Shown piece by piece: positions 54,399 through 64,000 of a stretch of 64,000 nt of DNA. The notes beneath the pieces were generated by a model, which was not told the origin of the DNA, did not search any database, and saw only the letters and a list, made by a program, of their open reading frames with translations. The stretch lies in NCBI GenBank assembly GCA_030407315.1, contig JALQPE010000228.1:18003-82002 (forward strand), in the 5' to 3' direction. Position 1 is the first letter of the stretch; each line of letters begins with the position of its first letter. Source of the stretch: Asparagopsis taxiformis (taxonomy: Eukaryota; Rhodophyta; Florideophyceae; Bonnemaisoniales; Bonnemaisoniaceae). The position numbers and the translations under genes are program-made.

Positions 54399-54775
54399 CT
54401 CCACCAGACAGTGTTGTGAACCAATGCACGGTACTACCCGCAGACAATACAATTTGCTATCTACACTACTGTCTACAGATTTCCCCAGACAGTGCAGTAA
54501 TACAATACAATGCACTGCCTCAGACAGTAAAATGTACTGTCTGCACATACTGTCTGGCGGCAACACTTCCGGACAGTAAAATTTACTGTTCTGGACAGTA
54601 AATTTTACTGTTTTTGGTACTGTCCAGATTTCGTGCCAGTTTATTGCTGCAGCAGTATTCTGAAATTTCCAGACAGTAAATTTTACTGTCTCCGCGCACT
54701 GTCTTGGCCAGACAGTAATTTTTACTGTCTCAGACAGTAAATTTACTGTCTTTTTCCATTCCCAACACCGTAGTG
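54399..54775. repeat. Right subterminal repeats and terminus of element 2
   Basis: Dense CAGACAGTAAA / TTTACTGTCTG motifs and CAACACCGTAGTG, as in element 1. Confidence 0.75.
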
Positions 54776-54809
54776 ATCAGGATCTAAAATAGACCGACTG
54801 TCTTTCGCG

Positions 54810-55813
54810 ATGAAAGGACAGGTGTCCTCTATCAGGAAGAGAAATCTGAACAGGGCAAAAATCATAGCGAAAAAGTTCGAAGATGGAGAATTGCACAAGG
54901 TACAATGCTGTTCCCGGCGCTGCTTCGAAATTGCTGCCAGCGAAGATCTAGTAAGGGACTCATTTCGAGTCGTTGAGTATGACCGTACGAGACGACAGCG
55001 TACTTAGTATCGTTATATGAGCCGGTGTCGGAAATGTACGCATATCGCGGGAGTGCCGTCTGCTATCAATTCTTAACGCAGGTATTCGGCTTCTCCCGCG
55101 AGATGCAGTGGTCAAACAAAAAACCACTGAAAAAAGCTGCGCAACTGGCGATCGAGAAAAAAAAGGGGGGAGAGTGTGAACGTTGTGAGCGCTGTATGCG
55201 ACTCCGCTCTCCATCTCCGCACCATCGAGTACGCTTGCCGGCAGACAAAGCGCATCAATCCGCGCCGAAAAATTCGCACATTGACACGTTCAGTGCACAG
55301 AAATCTGATATGGACAAACATCTAGCGACGCAAACACAGCCGCAATCTCCTACGGACAAAAATGAAGTATCGCGTGCTGAGCAGCAGTTTCAACCCTCCA
55401 AAGCTACTGAAAAGCCCATCGTGCAACAGTCCGAAAATTCGGAGACGTTTTCGATTCACGAAGAAACGGCGCCGCCGAGTCTTCTGAGTGCTACACAATC
55501 GGGAAAGAAGTTGTTTCTGGTGGTCAAAGGGGATCAGTGTACGGATGAGGAGCCGTTCTGGGTGGCGAGAACACATAGAATTACGCGCAAGGGAAACCGT
55601 ATCGCAAAATTGATGGTTCATTGGTACACCAAAACGGACGCTGACTCCTACCGGAGTAGGTACAAACCGTGCTTTGTGCTCGACACTCCTACACCCTGGA
55701 TTGACACAATTGCGCTTACTTCGGTGATTACAACGTTTGACTCGCTAGTGGACGGAAAGTTAGATGGTGCAACCTGTGATCGAGTACGAGAGCAGTTGCC
55801 ATCGTTTAAATAA
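54810..55813 (+). pseudogene. Shrunken DUF7869-type transposase gene: Cys-rich start and reader-like end only
   Basis: Two frames. 54810-55007 includes VQCCSRRCFEIAASEDL, matching IPCCNKGCFRKTDHVFL of the intact gene. 55025-55813 starts within RGSAVCYQFLTQVFGFSREM (intact: SGKPVCCEFLEYSFKFSRHL), goes through a short disordered stretch, and ends with EEPFWVART...MVHWYTKTDADSYRSRYKP, matching the C-terminal reader-like domain MPFWLGQIM..VRWYE..GKYRP. All three acidic catalytic motifs are deleted. It may be dead, or it may encode a 262-aa DNA/chromatin-binding protein without catalysis. It sits between elements 2 and 3. Confidence 0.65.
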
Positions 55814-55889
55814 GTTGGTAAGACCGTTCACATAAATGTATGTCGTTCAGAATCTCTTTAATGCCACTCACTCATTCATAATAATTCAT

Positions 55890-56620
55890 ATTGCAAAGTG
55901 CTGTGACGTGCATGCACTGTTGCACTGATTGCTTCACTGCCGCCACACAGACATGCACACTTATTTGTACACCCTTCCGTGCAATCCATGCACGCCACAG
56001 ACTCATGCACACTTCTTTGTACACCCATCCATGCACGCCACAGACTCATGCAAACATATGTGTAAATCCATCCATGCTATGCATGCTCCACGCTCCTATA
56101 CCCCTGTACAATCATACACGCCGTATTGCAAAGTGCCGACGACCATACACTGCTCCACTTATTGATTCTCGAACGCCACACACTTATGTGTACAACCATC
56201 CGTGTCATACATGCTCCCCACTCCTATACCCTTTACAGTCATATGCTCCAGGCATGGACTGCTATAAGATCCTATTTGCACGTTCAGTGTGTGATGCAGT
56301 CCATGCATGGACGTATCACATGCTCCGTCGTGTGCTGATGTCCGCATCGGCATGCACGCACTGTTGTGCGTGAATTACAATGAGCACCGCCAAGACATCC
56401 ACGCCATGGCGTCTCGAGTACACACATGTACACAATCATTGTGCACATTGTGCACATTATGCTCAAAGTATGCAAAAGAAACACTGCTACTTGTTGGCGG
56501 GAGGTACAACATGTCACAGAGGGGTGTGCTTGAAATTGAAGCACAACAGGCCGGTACAAAATTTTGAGTCACAATTTTGAATTGTGACATGTGATCAAAT
56601 TTGTACCCGCGGCCGGCGGC
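55890..56620. repeat. Degenerate repeats rich in TGTACA and TGCATG
   Basis: Approximate 55-60-bp units (CATGCACGCCACAGACTCATG...TTTGTACACCCATC) at 55930-56080, with looser copies to 56250. A palindrome GTCACAATT/AATTGTGAC lies at 56569-56588. Short ORFs on both strands come from the repeats. No gene. Confidence 0.5.
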
Positions 56621-56729
56621 TTTCTACTGGAAGCACGCCGGCCATTTAACTGCCAGATGCACATGTTCTGTAAGCCGTGCATGCATGACCCATCAAGGCC
56701 ATGAAATTATTCCCTCTCCCTCCCGCCTC

Positions 56730-57235
56730 CACTACGGTGTTGAGAATGAAAACAGACAGTAAATTTACTGTCTGAGACAGTAAAAATTACTGTCTGGCCA
56801 AGACAGTGCGCGGAGACAGTAAAATTTACTGTCTGGAAATTTCAGAATACTGCTGCAGCAGTAAACTGGCACGAAATCTGGACAGTACCAAAAACAGTAA
56901 AATTTACTGTCCAGAACAGTAAATTTTACTGTCCGGAAGTGTTGCCGCCAGACAGTATGTGCAGACAGTACATTTTACTGTCTGAGACAATACATTGTAC
57001 TGTATTACTGCACTGTCTGGGGAAATCTGTAGACAGTAGTGTAGATAGCAAATTGTATTGTCTGCGGGTAGTACCGTGCATTGTTTGACAACACTGTCTG
57101 GTGGAGTGGACTTAGAGGAAATATGGAGCATAGTGTTGGTGTGAAGGTAAATATTGGAATGGTGTGTGGTATACGACTATATTAATTGTGATGGTGCTTT
57201 ACAGATAGTTGGGTGCGGGGAAGCTAGATGCTGAA
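56730..57235. repeat. Left terminus and subterminal repeats of element 3
   Basis: CAGACAGTAAA-type motifs in both orientations to about 57110, then inverted homology to 54290-54400 (for example GGTGTGTGGTATACGACTAT against its complement at 54325). Confidence 0.75.
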
Positions 57236-57634
57236 TAGGACGTTGTAGAAAGGAAGATTGGGAGAACAGAACATATCTGGTTTGTCTCACCGTAAGGAGA
57301 GAATGTACAGAGTAGCTATAATATGTTGAGTTTAGCATTTCAAATTATACCTATCTATCTTTGCATTGAAAGTGTCTAGTAGGAGACGTCAGTCTGGTAG
57401 CGAGGTGTGGTATGCACAGGACGTGGGTGGTGGCAAAGGAAAGAATACGCACCATCCACCACTAAATTATGAAAATAACCGTTACGGAGCACTGGGAAGC
57501 ATTATTATTATGTAGAGTAGACCAGGATGGATGCATCCACTGAAATGATATTTGCTACAACACTGCTGTACTAAGCGTGACATCCTTCCTTCAAAGCAAT
57601 TCTCCTTTTAGCAAACTCCAATTGCAAGGTCAAG
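57236..57634. other. Upstream region of A2
   Basis: Non-coding; presumably holds the A2 promoter. No clear element was recognised. Confidence 0.35.
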
Positions 57635-59161
57635 ATGAATCCCGAAACCTCCGTAAGCATCGCCGCATTTTCCGAAATAACGCGTGAGGGCTTTTCGAAC
57701 ATCACTGCAGAGTTGAAAGCCCTGAGTGATAAAATGGATGCCGTCGAGAAGAGCACCATTCAATTACGCGAGACTCTCGGAAATGTCGCCAAGACTGTCT
57801 CCATGCTAAACACCGATATGCAGGAGGTCAAGAGCATCGTCGATGGGCTTCTGAGCCAGGGACAAGGACATCCGAAGAAGATCGCCTCCGAGAAGGACAG
57901 GGAACGTCTCCGCATTGCGCAGGATGCGGAGAAATCGTTCACGTTCGAAATGGTGTGTGCTGTGCTGTGTGCTGTTGTTCCAACGTACACGAAGGCAATG
58001 GTGGATAAGAGGGATAGGCATTTCAACGGATGCCAGCTAATCAATACGCTGATGTTCGCCAGGCAGAGCAATGAGCGAAAGGATGTGTTCAATAGGACGC
58101 TTGCCGGCCGGAACCACATTGAATTGCGCTGCCAAGTTGTGACCTCTTTAATCAAGAATACGTGTCAAAACAATTCTTTCAGAGAGGGAGGAGACCGTTC
58201 CAGCTCCAATGGAACGTCGGAAGGTATCGAACGGTGGAGGGCGCGGGGGTATGTGACTACCGGGACCATTGAGGAGACAATTCGCGGAACGGACTCTGCT
58301 CGCATGGATGGAATGCATGGGACGTCCGAGGGAAGTGATGGGGCCGCTCGAAAGCAGAAGCGAAGAAAGGTTGGAGACAATGGGCCGTTGCACAGAAAGG
58401 AGGTAGGCATCACTGTGACGAAATCGGCACTCACAGCAGTGACCGGGTTTATGAACAAGTCCAGAGATCATGTGCGAAACCGGTTCATCCGAGATCTTGG
58501 ATTCGTTCTATACAGTGGGTTTCAAGGTTCAGTCCGAATGGAGCATCATTTGCACGACGGTGGGCTGGACATTGAGTCAGTTCCAAGTCTGTACTCGGCG
58601 CAGAGGAAAATGAATGCAGCGGAGCGTGCAGCAATGGATGACAAGAATATGAAGATTCTTCGCGACTTCATTGCAGTGCGAAAAGAAATGCTATTCAAAG
58701 TCGAGTACGAAGTTCAAATAATTGGAGAACCGGACAAGAGGTTTTTGACTAGGAGGATCAATTTAGTAGAGGTTGCACTGAACTTTGCAGTCGCCTACAC
58801 GCAATGTTCTGATAAGAACATGTTCCTGCGACGTTCAGAATACTCCTTGCAATTCATCTACATACTTGCATACGGGTTCCGAACGATTTTGAAATTTCAA
58901 AGTGGAACAGAGGTGGAAGGAGCGCAAATCCGGGAAATCAATGAAGCAGTGAAACTGCTTCTTCCCGGGGAGCGGGTGAGTAGTCGGTTCATGAATGAGG
59001 AGGTTTTGACTATATCGCGTGATAGATATGAAGAACTGAACGTAGACGATGGGGGGGAATCAGTGCTGGAGGAGAGCTTCAGGTCTATGGAAGAGGACGG
59101 AGGAGATGCAGAATATGTGAAGGTATTCGTCGATGATGAAATCGAGAATGAAGGGGAGTAG
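57635..59161 (+). CDS. Cassette protein A2 (coiled coil, NLS)
   Basis: 508-aa intronless ORF starting MNPETSVSIAAFSEITREGF. The N-terminal coiled coil spans about residues 20-75 (ALSDKMDAVEKSTIQLRETL...VSMLNTDMQEVKSIV). A basic patch (RKQKRRKVGDNG) lies near residue 245. The C-terminal half shares blocks with A1 (ALTAVTGFMNKSRDHVRNRF; MLFKVEYEVQIIGEP). The tail is acidic. AATAAA occurs about 45 bp after the stop, a plausible poly(A) signal. Convergent with B2, 275 bp between stops. The ORF is undamaged although the neighbouring methyltransferase is broken. Confidence 0.65.
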   Translation: MNPETSVSIAAFSEITREGFSNITAELKALSDKMDAVEKSTIQLRETLGNVAKTVSMLNTDMQEVKSIVDGLLSQGQGHPKKIASEKDRERLRIAQDAEKSFTFEMVCAVLCAVVPTYTKAMVDKRDRHFNGCQLINTLMFARQSNERKDVFNRTLAGRNHIELRCQVVTSLIKNTCQNNSFREGGDRSSSNGTSEGIERWRARGYVTTGTIEETIRGTDSARMDGMHGTSEGSDGAARKQKRRKVGDNGPLHRKEVGITVTKSALTAVTGFMNKSRDHVRNRFIRDLGFVLYSGFQGSVRMEHHLHDGGLDIESVPSLYSAQRKMNAAERAAMDDKNMKILRDFIAVRKEMLFKVEYEVQIIGEPDKRFLTRRINLVEVALNFAVAYTQCSDKNMFLRRSEYSLQFIYILAYGFRTILKFQSGTEVEGAQIREINEAVKLLLPGERVSSRFMNEEVLTISRDRYEELNVDDGGESVLEESFRSMEEDGGDAEYVKVFVDDEIENEGE

Positions 59162-59436
59162 TATCGGATGAAACCAGTTTCGGTGTAGTAGACGAAGAAT
59201 GAAGAAATAAAATTTCTGTTGAGGTGAATTTTGTAATAGATGGAAGTAGATAGGTGCGAGACATCAGGAAACCAGTCAGACGATAGTGTCAAGTCGAAGG
59301 AAAAGCGCAGAGACAGGTAGTGGAATAGTCGAAGTAGGAAGGGGCGAGGGTATCCGTCTTTACTAGAAATTGATGGCCACAGGAGCTCTACAATGGAATA
59401 CCCAGGAACAGGATAACTACGGATAGGTGTGCTTTA

Positions 59437-60798
59437 TCATTTTTGCTCCGGACTACAGGTGGCAGGTGGAGGAGAGGGTGGGTGGGTAGTGTCTGAATCC
59501 GCATTGAAGCCAAGACGAGAGATAGCCTCATAGCCAATGTCTTCAAGCTCCTGGCATATAGTAGTACCACTGAAAATACAGCAAGGTAAGCGTAGATGTA
59601 GTGTACCAAACGTCTCTGCGGTTGATAGAGGCTGGAAAGTGCTGTAACAAGCTCGGCGCTGAATACGTCTCCACAGTAACGAAAACGTTGCTCCATAAGT
59701 AACAGTAGCCTTATCACGTAGGTGGAAAGAGTCCACGATGCTAGACTGTGATAGTTGGCTAAGACATAGGGGATGTAAAAATGTATTGTTGACATGGTCA
59801 AACTCGTAGGAGTCTCTGCAAAGAACTGTCATACGTTGGTCTGGGCTGGACAGGACGTAAGCAGATGAGCCGACGAGAAATGCGGAAGAAGGAGCATCAT
59901 GAGAGCAGTCAACGTCGACTAGATTTCCTAAAATTCGGACAATCGATGAGCTGCCTCCATCGCGTTCCGCCCTGCTCTTCACCAATATTTTCTGGAACCC
60001 GTGTTGCGAGGTACCTATGGAGTCACATAGTGCCTGAAAGGTGGGGAAAATGATGGAAAGATCCGACTCATTTCCAGAGGGAAAGGTGATGTCCTCAAAG
60101 GACGGCAGGAAGAGAACATCACGATTCTCTTTCGCCTTGCATTGAATGGCAATAGTGCGGAATTGAGCAAGGGAGCAGTCAGCCTGTACTCTGATTTCTT
60201 CTTGCGATGTTTGTCGCATTCCCCTGGAGTGCTCGGATTTTGTCATCCGGAGGGAGAGGGGCTTGTCCGTGTACACACCAAGCTTCTGAAACAGAATGCT
60301 ACATACAGTCAGAGCAGAGGAGGTCATGGAGCTGTTGGAATCGAATGGAGGGGGAAGAGGATGTTTGGCAGCTGACTCCAGCTTTTCCAATCTTGCCAGC
60401 ATTTCTGCTATGGTCTTCTTCATTTGATCCGCAGTGCAATCTTGAAGGATGCCGCGGTGGCGGTGGCGAGTGTGGTCAATGCCGTAGTCCGGGTCTCTCT
60501 CTGCTGGGGATGCAGGTGAGTCCATACTGCGAAGCTCACCACTTCGCCACGGGAGAACCCTTCCGGAATCCTTGTCGACGAGCTCGTTACGATCTGAAAT
60601 CTTGACTTGAGAAAGGGTAGAGTCGAAACCATATTCAGCTTTGTATTCGAGCAATGCATGGAGGAATGGGTCTGTTTCAGTCTTGACCTGAGTAATTTCC
60701 TTGACGATTGCAGACCACCACACAATTTTTCGTTTCCTCCCAAACGGCCGAAGTTCCCATTGAACTTCTATAACGTCGTTTGGAGCGAGAGGAAGCAT
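59437..60798 (-). CDS. Cassette protein B2 (Tudor/agenet-like N-terminus)
   Basis: 453-aa intronless ORF starting MLPLAPNDVIEVQWELRPFG. Residues about 7-90 are the Tudor/agenet-like domain (IVWWSAIVKEI) shared with B1 and the Sel1 proteins. A coiled coil (MKKTIAEMLARLEKLESAAK) follows, then a globular C-terminal region whose end (GTLHLRLPCCIFSGTTICQE) matches B1. It ends in a Pro-rich tail. Function unknown; partnership with A2 is inferred from conserved convergence. Confidence 0.65.
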   Translation of the reverse strand: MLPLAPNDVIEVQWELRPFGRKRKIVWWSAIVKEITQVKTETDPFLHALLEYKAEYGFDSTLSQVKISDRNELVDKDSGRVLPWRSGELRSMDSPASPAERDPDYGIDHTRHRHRGILQDCTADQMKKTIAEMLARLEKLESAAKHPLPPPFDSNSSMTSSALTVCSILFQKLGVYTDKPLSLRMTKSEHSRGMRQTSQEEIRVQADCSLAQFRTIAIQCKAKENRDVLFLPSFEDITFPSGNESDLSIIFPTFQALCDSIGTSQHGFQKILVKSRAERDGGSSSIVRILGNLVDVDCSHDAPSSAFLVGSSAYVLSSPDQRMTVLCRDSYEFDHVNNTFLHPLCLSQLSQSSIVDSFHLRDKATVTYGATFSLLWRRIQRRACYSTFQPLSTAETFGTLHLRLPCCIFSGTTICQELEDIGYEAISRLGFNADSDTTHPPSPPPATCSPEQK

Positions 60799-61311
60799 GT
60801 TGGGATAGCTATGGGATAGAATTGTTGTATTAGTGAAAGCCTAACCGTTACCTTCTGCTAAAGAGTAGTATATACTAGGAGGATTGGAAAGGTCGAGAAG
60901 AGATGTTTAGGTGGTGTAGAAATAGAATGGACAATTGACAAAATTGACACGTCAGTGTGGATGATGTCTGCCATGAACTGATTGCAGCATAAAATTTGAT
61001 GTGAATAATCGTTCTAGAAGTGAATGTCGGATGCATACGATTGGACTACAAAGATACGCTTAGAGATGTTACGCGGCCCAATAAATTGCATGGAAAAATA
61101 TTTTGAGTATTACTTTAGTATTACATTGATTATTGAGCTAACAGTCGATGTAGTTATCTTGTAAAGGTTCGGACAGGGGTGGAAAGGAAACAGCCACCGA
61201 AGTGCTACCACTCGCTGACACTTTGTTTTAAACAACCAACTTCTGCTTTGCGCCACCCTGGTCAAGCAGCAACCAACTATCCCTTTCTTAAAAACTCTAC
61301 CTTTGTTCGCC
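60799..61311. other. Divergent intergenic region between B2 and the ParB-methyltransferase pseudogene
   Basis: About 500 bp, AT-rich, no gene; presumably a shared promoter region. Confidence 0.4.
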
Positions 61312-64000
61312 ATGGAAGGAACGTTCCACAATCACGGTGAAAAGCACGACGGATGGGTGTTCATCGACCCCAATCAAGTCAGCAAATTCGTATCGATTCG
61401 CGATGTTGATGCAAGTCATGTGGAAGCGCTCATGGAGAGCATTCGCAACAGCGGTTATGACACAGCTCATCCCGTGACTGGCAGGTTTCGAGAAGGCGTT
61501 CTGGAGATATTGGATGGAGCGCACCGCTGCATGGCAATTGTACGTGGAATGGAGAAGGGCGTCTTTCCTCCTGGCGTTACGATTCCTATGCGAGAAGAGT
61601 CTATCGTGGCGGACACCAACAGCAGTACTGCTGTTGTGCTGGACCGTGTGAGAGCGACGACATCAACGACATTGCAGGCCTGCAAAGGCGCATGATGTTT
61701 GTTGAGTATCTGATGATCGCCGTTGATCTCAGAGACGAGTACTGGGTCCAAAAGGAAAGGACAAGTACGCTCATATTTCGTCTGTGGATGGGCCGATGTG
61801 TTGAGCTGGATCAAATCCTGCGATCCAAGCGGCCAAATTGCTTCAAGCCGAGTGGTAAACCGCAGTACAGCTCATGCATGTCTATCCTGGCTGTGCTTCG
61901 GCCGTATCACCGAGCAGAAGATTCGAGTGCGATTGATTTGCGTCTGTGGAAATGTTTTGTCATGCATGGGGACTCAATGCAGAGATGGTGATTCTCCGAG
62001 GATGGTTGAGTTTCCGAAACAGGTGGGGGTGACTAGTTCTCGTGCCGTCGAAATGTTTGGCAAGACACCCCGCGGAGAATTGTCCTCTCCACTGAACCGC
62101 GAACTGCTTTCGAGCAGGTACTTTCTAGACGGCGCTACATCCGACATGCAAGATTCTTTGCAGGCTAGCCAGAAGCGGTCAGGAGGCTGATGGTTATGAT
62201 GTGCCAGTGTATCTTGGCTATTCGCAGTAAGGAGATGGGGCAGTGCGCCATCTAGGCGGGCCAGAGCCACATCCGGGGCCATTGGTGGTGGTGGAATGGT
62301 TGGAATTGCAACATCCAGTGCGCAAGCCAACCAGCTTGGATTTGTTGTCGACCGTGTGTTAGCTGCGTGGGATACCGGGGCAAGAGTGTTGGGGGTATGA
62401 GGATGTTTGAATCGATGTGCTGGCCGTTCATGGTATTCGATCCTGCGAGCCTTTGCTTCAGGTCACTCCCGAATCGGTCTGATGGCTGCGCGGTCGAGGA
62501 GCATCGGAAAACCTGACCATTGTCCCGAAAACTGTAGACAGTGAAAACGGGTTCTGTGCCGACCTTCCAGTGGCTGTGGATCCAAGGCTGCGATCATTGA
62601 CAAGCGCCTTCCTGCTGTCGATACGCCAATGTGTCACTGAGGTGAATGTGTTCGCCGAGCGTGGTCAGCTGATGCAGAGACTTCGAGCCTTGCTTTTCGA
62701 CACTCCTGACAAGTTCGGATTGAACTCGTTCATGCGAGCCAAGTTGAACACGTCTCATGCCCTGGATGGTCAGAGGAGGCTGAAGGCTTGGTTATTGCGA
62801 ACCGAGAGCAACGAAAGCTTCCTCTGACCATGGATGAGTTGCACAGTCTTGAGGATACGCCCGAGCCTGGCATCCTTGAAGGTGCACCTGCGCAGATGGA
62901 AATATCCGCAGCAGTGCCAAACAATGGCAGCGAGGATATAGAAGAGGATAGTCTGGAGCCACAGAGGAAGAAGGCTAGGCTGGAGCGCGGTGGTGGAGAG
63001 GACGATAATGCGGCGGTTGCTAGCGAAACAGCAACAAGAGAAGGTGCGGCCGAGGATGACGCTATGGAGGTTGACACTGTATCGCCTACAAAGCACCGCT
63101 CGTTGACGTCGGAAAGGAATCCAAGCCGGAATATGTCACCAAGCTGGAAGCTGTGATGGGGCGTTACATTCACACTGTGAATTGTGACGCTACTGATGTA
63201 GCCAAAGAGGTGGAGGACAAAAATTAGTTTCCTGGAAGATGGCGTGTTGGAGGACAGTGTTCAGCTTGTGCTCACTGATCCTCCATTCAACACGAGGCGG
63301 GAAGGCGGCAGAGAAAACTCGGAGTACGATATTCTGGAGCCGGAAGAGTTTGGCGAGTGTTTGCGTGTGAAATAGTTCGAGTTCTTCGGCCTGGCGGTCA
63401 TGCTCTAATCTATTCCAGCGTGCGCCAACTCGTGGCATGGATGGATGCAATCAGAAATGCCGAGCCTGGCAGAGATGTTTGGACAGTGTTCCAGTCGTGC
63501 TATCTCGCCGACCACACGCTTTACGTCGTCAATCCATCGACGAAAACGTGCACACTGCATATATGCACGATTTCGTTATCCATGCGTATAAGCGGGGGAA
63601 GGGTATGGCTGCATACGATATGGTGGATTACAGGTTGCACAATCCGGACATATCGAGGCCACCCTGGGTTCACCAACGCGATTGACAACGTTCCGAGGTT
63701 GTCGGCTGGTGAAGCTCAATACGATGGGCAGAACAACGACTGCTGCGCCATGAGCAGAAGGCGTTGACCACCTCTTCGTGAGCTTCTGGAACGATTTTCG
63801 AAGCAGAACGATATCGTGATGGATTTCTTCTCGGGAACATACAGCACAGCCATAGCGTGTATGACGTTGAGGGATGGTACGTATCGTCGGTTCATTGGTG
63901 TGAGAAGGAAAAAAGGTGCCACGATGCATCGCAGGAGTGGATACTGCATGCTTTCGTCAGTGAGGTGAAAGCCGGGCGATATGGGGGGATCTTGCAGCGT
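61312..64000 (+). pseudogene. ParB-like/DNA amino-methyltransferase gene, decayed, runs off the window
   Basis: It starts MEGTFHNHGEKHDGWVFIDP. The ParB-like box II is VLEILDGAHRCMAIVRGM. After frameshifts the middle aligns with ORF1 at 14283 (LMIAVDLRDEYW; SSAIDLRLWKCF). At 62788-63156 an open frame matches the start of ORF2 (NREQRKLPLTMDELHSLEDT against VERQLTAFSLTEEPQSTPDP). RYIHTVNCDATDVAKE follows, then VQLVLTDPPFNTRREGGREN (motif DPPF at about 63270), a TAG, VRVLRPGGHALIYSSV in another frame, and VMDFFSGTYSTAIACM near 63820. At least six frameshifts or stops are present, so it is non-functional. Homology continues to the last base (CEKEKRCHDASQEWILHAF). Whether a SET domain follows cannot be seen. 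Confidence 0.75.

Larger units (their letters stand above)
38969..54775. mobile_element. Element 2: complete CACTA-ended transposon of about 15.8 kb
   Basis: The left end is CACTACGGTGTTG (38969-38981) and the right end CAACACCGTAGTG (54763-54775), a 13-bp perfect terminal inverted repeat. Subterminal repeats of CAGACAGTAAA type follow inside both ends, although the two ends differ beyond the repeats. Bases from 40860 onward duplicate element 1. No transposase is recognisable inside, so it is probably non-autonomous. An alternative left end is the internal terminus at 45257. Confidence 0.65.
56730..64000. mobile_element. Element 3: left part of a third CACTA-ended transposon
   Basis: It starts CACTACGGTGTTG at 56730-56742. 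The first approximately 500 bp are an inverted copy of the right end of elements 1 and 2. Genes inside: A2 (+), B2 (-) and a ParB-methyltransferase pseudogene (+). The right end lies outside the window. Confidence 0.6.

Noticed and set aside
38967..54777. A 3-bp target-site duplication for element 2
   Set aside because: The flanks are CAT and ATC; only a 2-bp AT matches, which could be chance.
55929..56373. ORFs of 70-160 codons downstream of the shrunken transposase gene
   Set aside because: His/Cys/Thr-rich translations of TGTACA/TGCATG repeats, open on both strands.

Overview
The window looks like transposon-rich nuclear DNA of a eukaryote with few introns. Long intronless genes carry nuclear-type basic motifs. 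Mobile-element remnants include a Ty3/gypsy-like gag-pro, a PIF/Harbinger fragment, CACTA-type termini and foldback repeats. No rRNA, credible tRNA, operon or Shine-Dalgarno pattern was seen. A red alga is my best guess, from the compact genes and an LPMO-like secreted protein. This is an inference only; no organism-specific marker was found.

Layout. (1) 1-13778 and 40860-54775 are two near-identical copies of one segment. The second copy lies inside a unit of about 15.8 kb (38969-54775). That unit opens with CACTACGGTGTTG and closes with the inverted CAACACCGTAGTG, and hundreds of bases of direct and inverted CAGACAGTAAA-like subterminal repeats lie inside each end. This is the organisation of CACTA/EnSpm-type transposons. 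Its cargo is mostly broken: a 2-oxoglutarate/Fe(II) dioxygenase-like gene, arrays of palindromic repeats, an LPMO-like gene, a Tudor-like/Sel1-repeat gene and a single-strand DNA-binding protein gene. (2) 13779-22366 holds foldback elements and a cassette: a DNA amino-methyltransferase fused to a SET domain (two ORFs joined at TAATG), then a convergent pair called here A1 and B1. (3) 23325-26349 is a decayed GC-rich gag-pro on the minus strand, followed by about 4.5 kb of non-coding, partly structured DNA. (4) 31129-37639 has a truncated PIF/Harbinger ORF, then on the minus strand a DUF7869-type transposase-like gene and an intact 1010-aa ParB-methyltransferase gene. (5) 54776-56729 holds a shrunken relative of the DUF7869-type gene. 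(6) 56730-64000 is the left part of a third CACTA-ended element with A2, B2 (again convergent) and a decayed ParB-methyltransferase gene that runs off the window.

How it may fit together. Three separate DNA amino-methyltransferase genes occur in 64 kb, all with the permuted order (DPPY/F first, then D-x-[FY]-x-G-T-x-x-T-A). Two carry ParB-type GxHRxxAI motifs and one carries a SET domain. Two of the three neighbour the same two unrecognised families. A has a coiled coil and an NLS. B has an N-terminal Tudor/agenet-like 'WWxAxV' domain, and the same domain heads the Sel1 protein. A different reader-like domain ends the DUF7869-type transposase. I read this as a chromatin-modifying mobile-element system, in which elements may mark DNA (and perhaps histones) and read or remove the mark. 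Gene content, order and homology between copies are seen in the sequence. The biochemical interpretation is inference.

A second pattern is that several broken ORFs carry perfect or near-perfect palindromes at or near the break. One of them occurs in only one copy of the duplicated segment, so the process is recent.
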